From Rhodanobacter denitrificans (lineage in GTDB: Bacteria > Pseudomonadota > Gammaproteobacteria > Xanthomonadales > Rhodanobacteraceae), in contig JAFIHF010000004.1 of NCBI GenBank assembly GCA_017848855.1, forward strand, positions 62,001 to 126,000: a stretch of 64,000 nucleotides of DNA, given 5' to 3'. The position numbers and the translations under genes are program-made. This document shows, in pieces, positions 63,052 through 64,000 of this stretch. The notes below the pieces were generated by a model, which did no database searches, had not been told where the DNA came from, and was given only the letters and a program-made list of their open reading frames with translations. How positions within the stretch are numbered: position 1 is the stretch's first letter; each line of letters begins with the position of its first letter.

Positions 63052-64000
63052 TCAGAGATCGCGGATGCTGTCCACCGCACCGCCCGCGCCCACCGCCAGC
63101 AGCTTCAGGGTGTTGGTGCCGCCGACGTGGCCCACGCGGTCGCCGTAGGTGATGACCACGCTGTCGCCCTCGACCAGCCGGCCTTGCTCGAACAGCTGGC
63201 GCACGGCGGCGCGGGTGGAGGCGGCCATGCTCTGCTTCTCGCCGTGGTGGAACTCCACCGGGCGCACGTCGCGCAGCACCTGCATGCGCCGGCGCGAGGC
63301 GGCGAACGGCGACAGGCCGTAGATCGGCACCGCGCTGCGGTAGCGCGACAGCCACTGCGCGGTGGCGCCGGATTCGGTGAGCGCGACGATCGCGCGCACG
63401 CCAAGCTGGCCGGCCAGCACCATCGCGGCCAGCGCGATCGCCTGGTCGGTGCGGCGCAGGTGATGGCCGGCGTTCGCCAGGTCTTCCTTCGGCTCGAACT
63501 GGCGCTCGGCGCCGAGGCAGATGCGCGCCATCGCCGCCACCGCCTTGTCGGGATGGGCGCCGGCGGCGGTTTCCTCCGACAGCATCACCGCGTCGGTGCC
63601 GTCGATCACCGCGTTCGCCACGTCCAGCACTTCGGCGCGGGTGGGGATCGGCGAGCGCACCATCGACTGCAGCATCTGGGTGGCGGTGATCACCGCGCGG
63701 TTGCGCTGCACCGTCTCGCGGATGATCTTCTTCTGCAGGCCGGGCAGCTCGGCGTCGCCGATCTCCACGCCGAGGTCGCCGCGCGCCACCATCACCACGT
63801 CGGAGGCGTCGATGATCTCGCCCAGCACCGGAATCGCGTCGGCGCGCTCGATCTTGGAAACCAGCGCGGCGTTACCGCCGGCTTCGTGCAGCAGGCGACG
63901 GGCCTGGTGCATGTCCTCCGCGCTGCGCACGAAGGAGACGGCGAGGAAATCCGCGCCGATCTCGGCAGCGAGCCTGATGTCGGCCTTGTCCTTGTCCGAC
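63052..64000 (-). CDS. pyk: Pyruvate kinase, C-terminal part (5' end outside window)
   Basis: 315 visible residues of a pyruvate kinase continuing past the window edge. SKIERADAIPVLGEIIDASD, VMVARGDLGVEIGDAELPGL, the TATQMLQSM motif and RAEVLDVANAVIDGTDAVML are the catalytic barrel, and SEETAAGAHPDKAVAAMARI follows. The C-terminal domain ends VDSIRDL. The enzyme converts phosphoenolpyruvate and ADP to pyruvate and ATP. The frame has no stop back to base 64000. Close by are pgk, tkt and aldolase genes, the expected xanthomonad grouping. Confidence 0.95.
   Translation of the reverse strand, partial: SDKDKADIRLAAEIGADFLAVSFVRSAEDMHQARRLLHEAGGNAALVSKIERADAIPVLGEIIDASDVVMVARGDLGVEIGDAELPGLQKKIIRETVQRNRAVITATQMLQSMVRSPIPTRAEVLDVANAVIDGTDAVMLSEETAAGAHPDKAVAAMARICLGAERQFEPKEDLANAGHHLRRTDQAIALAAMVLAGQLGVRAIVALTESGATAQWLSRYRSAVPIYGLSPFAASRRRMQVLRDVRPVEFHHGEKQSMAASTRAAVRQLFEQGRLVEGDSVVITYGDRVGHVGGTNTLKLLAVGAGGAVDSIRDL

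Overview
The window is a high-G+C gammaproteobacterial chromosome segment that reads as Xanthomonadales, most likely Rhodanobacteraceae or Xanthomonadaceae. The main evidence is gene order. A surface-polysaccharide locus sits between etfBA and a metB-type gene, the known position of the variable lps locus in Xanthomonas. rmlBACD and a xanB/manC-type gene lie next to it, and tkt, pgk, fba and pyk are grouped at the right end. The genus cannot be fixed from the sequence alone.

Layout. 1-5 kb: the end of mtgA, a CBS-pair protein, an NTP/NDP-exchange-type transporter, a serine hydrolase and a TonB-like protein. 5.6-6.2 kb: a MetJ-like ribbon-helix-helix protein carrying a 97-residue histone-H1-like Lys/Ala/Pro tail, with two adjacent met-box-like octamers upstream. 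6.8-14 kb: alkB-gcvT-gcvH, cysD-cysNC, an amidase, and repeat-rich gaps. 14.1-15.3 kb: an IS3-family insertion sequence. 15.5-24 kb: ETF-QO and etfBA, separated by a HigBA toxin-antitoxin pair and two large polysaccharide proteins.

23.9-39.2 kb is the accessory surface-polysaccharide locus, with visibly lower G+C for most of its length. A plus-strand arm has phosphomannomutase, HAD-UbiA, an SMR-type transporter, an SDR and a GT-C-like membrane protein. It converges on a minus-strand arm with Wzm, an acyltransferase, a GT4, Wzt with a cargo-binding domain, a 1214-residue pyruvyltransferase/coiled-coil/glycosyltransferase fusion, and another GT4. The minus arm starts only 36 bp after metB with no visible terminator. 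The set implies ABC-transporter-dependent O-antigen export plus a second lipid-linked-sugar decoration module.

39.3-50 kb: metB, rmlBACD (each gene overlapping the next), manC, glmS-SURF1, cystathionine beta-synthase, and a small DUF465 protein. metB and the beta-synthase give transsulfuration; rmlBACD and manB/manC give dTDP-rhamnose and GDP-mannose for the polysaccharide. 50-64 kb: two DUF4398-type envelope proteins divergent from pilU, maiA, pgk with a HAD phosphatase, tkt, three beta-barrel outer membrane proteins (two sharing a conserved upstream element), class I aldolase, a TonB-C-like protein, a membrane protein, and partial pyruvate kinase.

Intergenic DNA is unusually rich in dispersed palindromic repeats of at least five families, including GTAG-type REP elements. 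No tRNA, rRNA or CRISPR array was seen. Start sites, G+C statements and family assignments come from reading the sequence; no searches were run.
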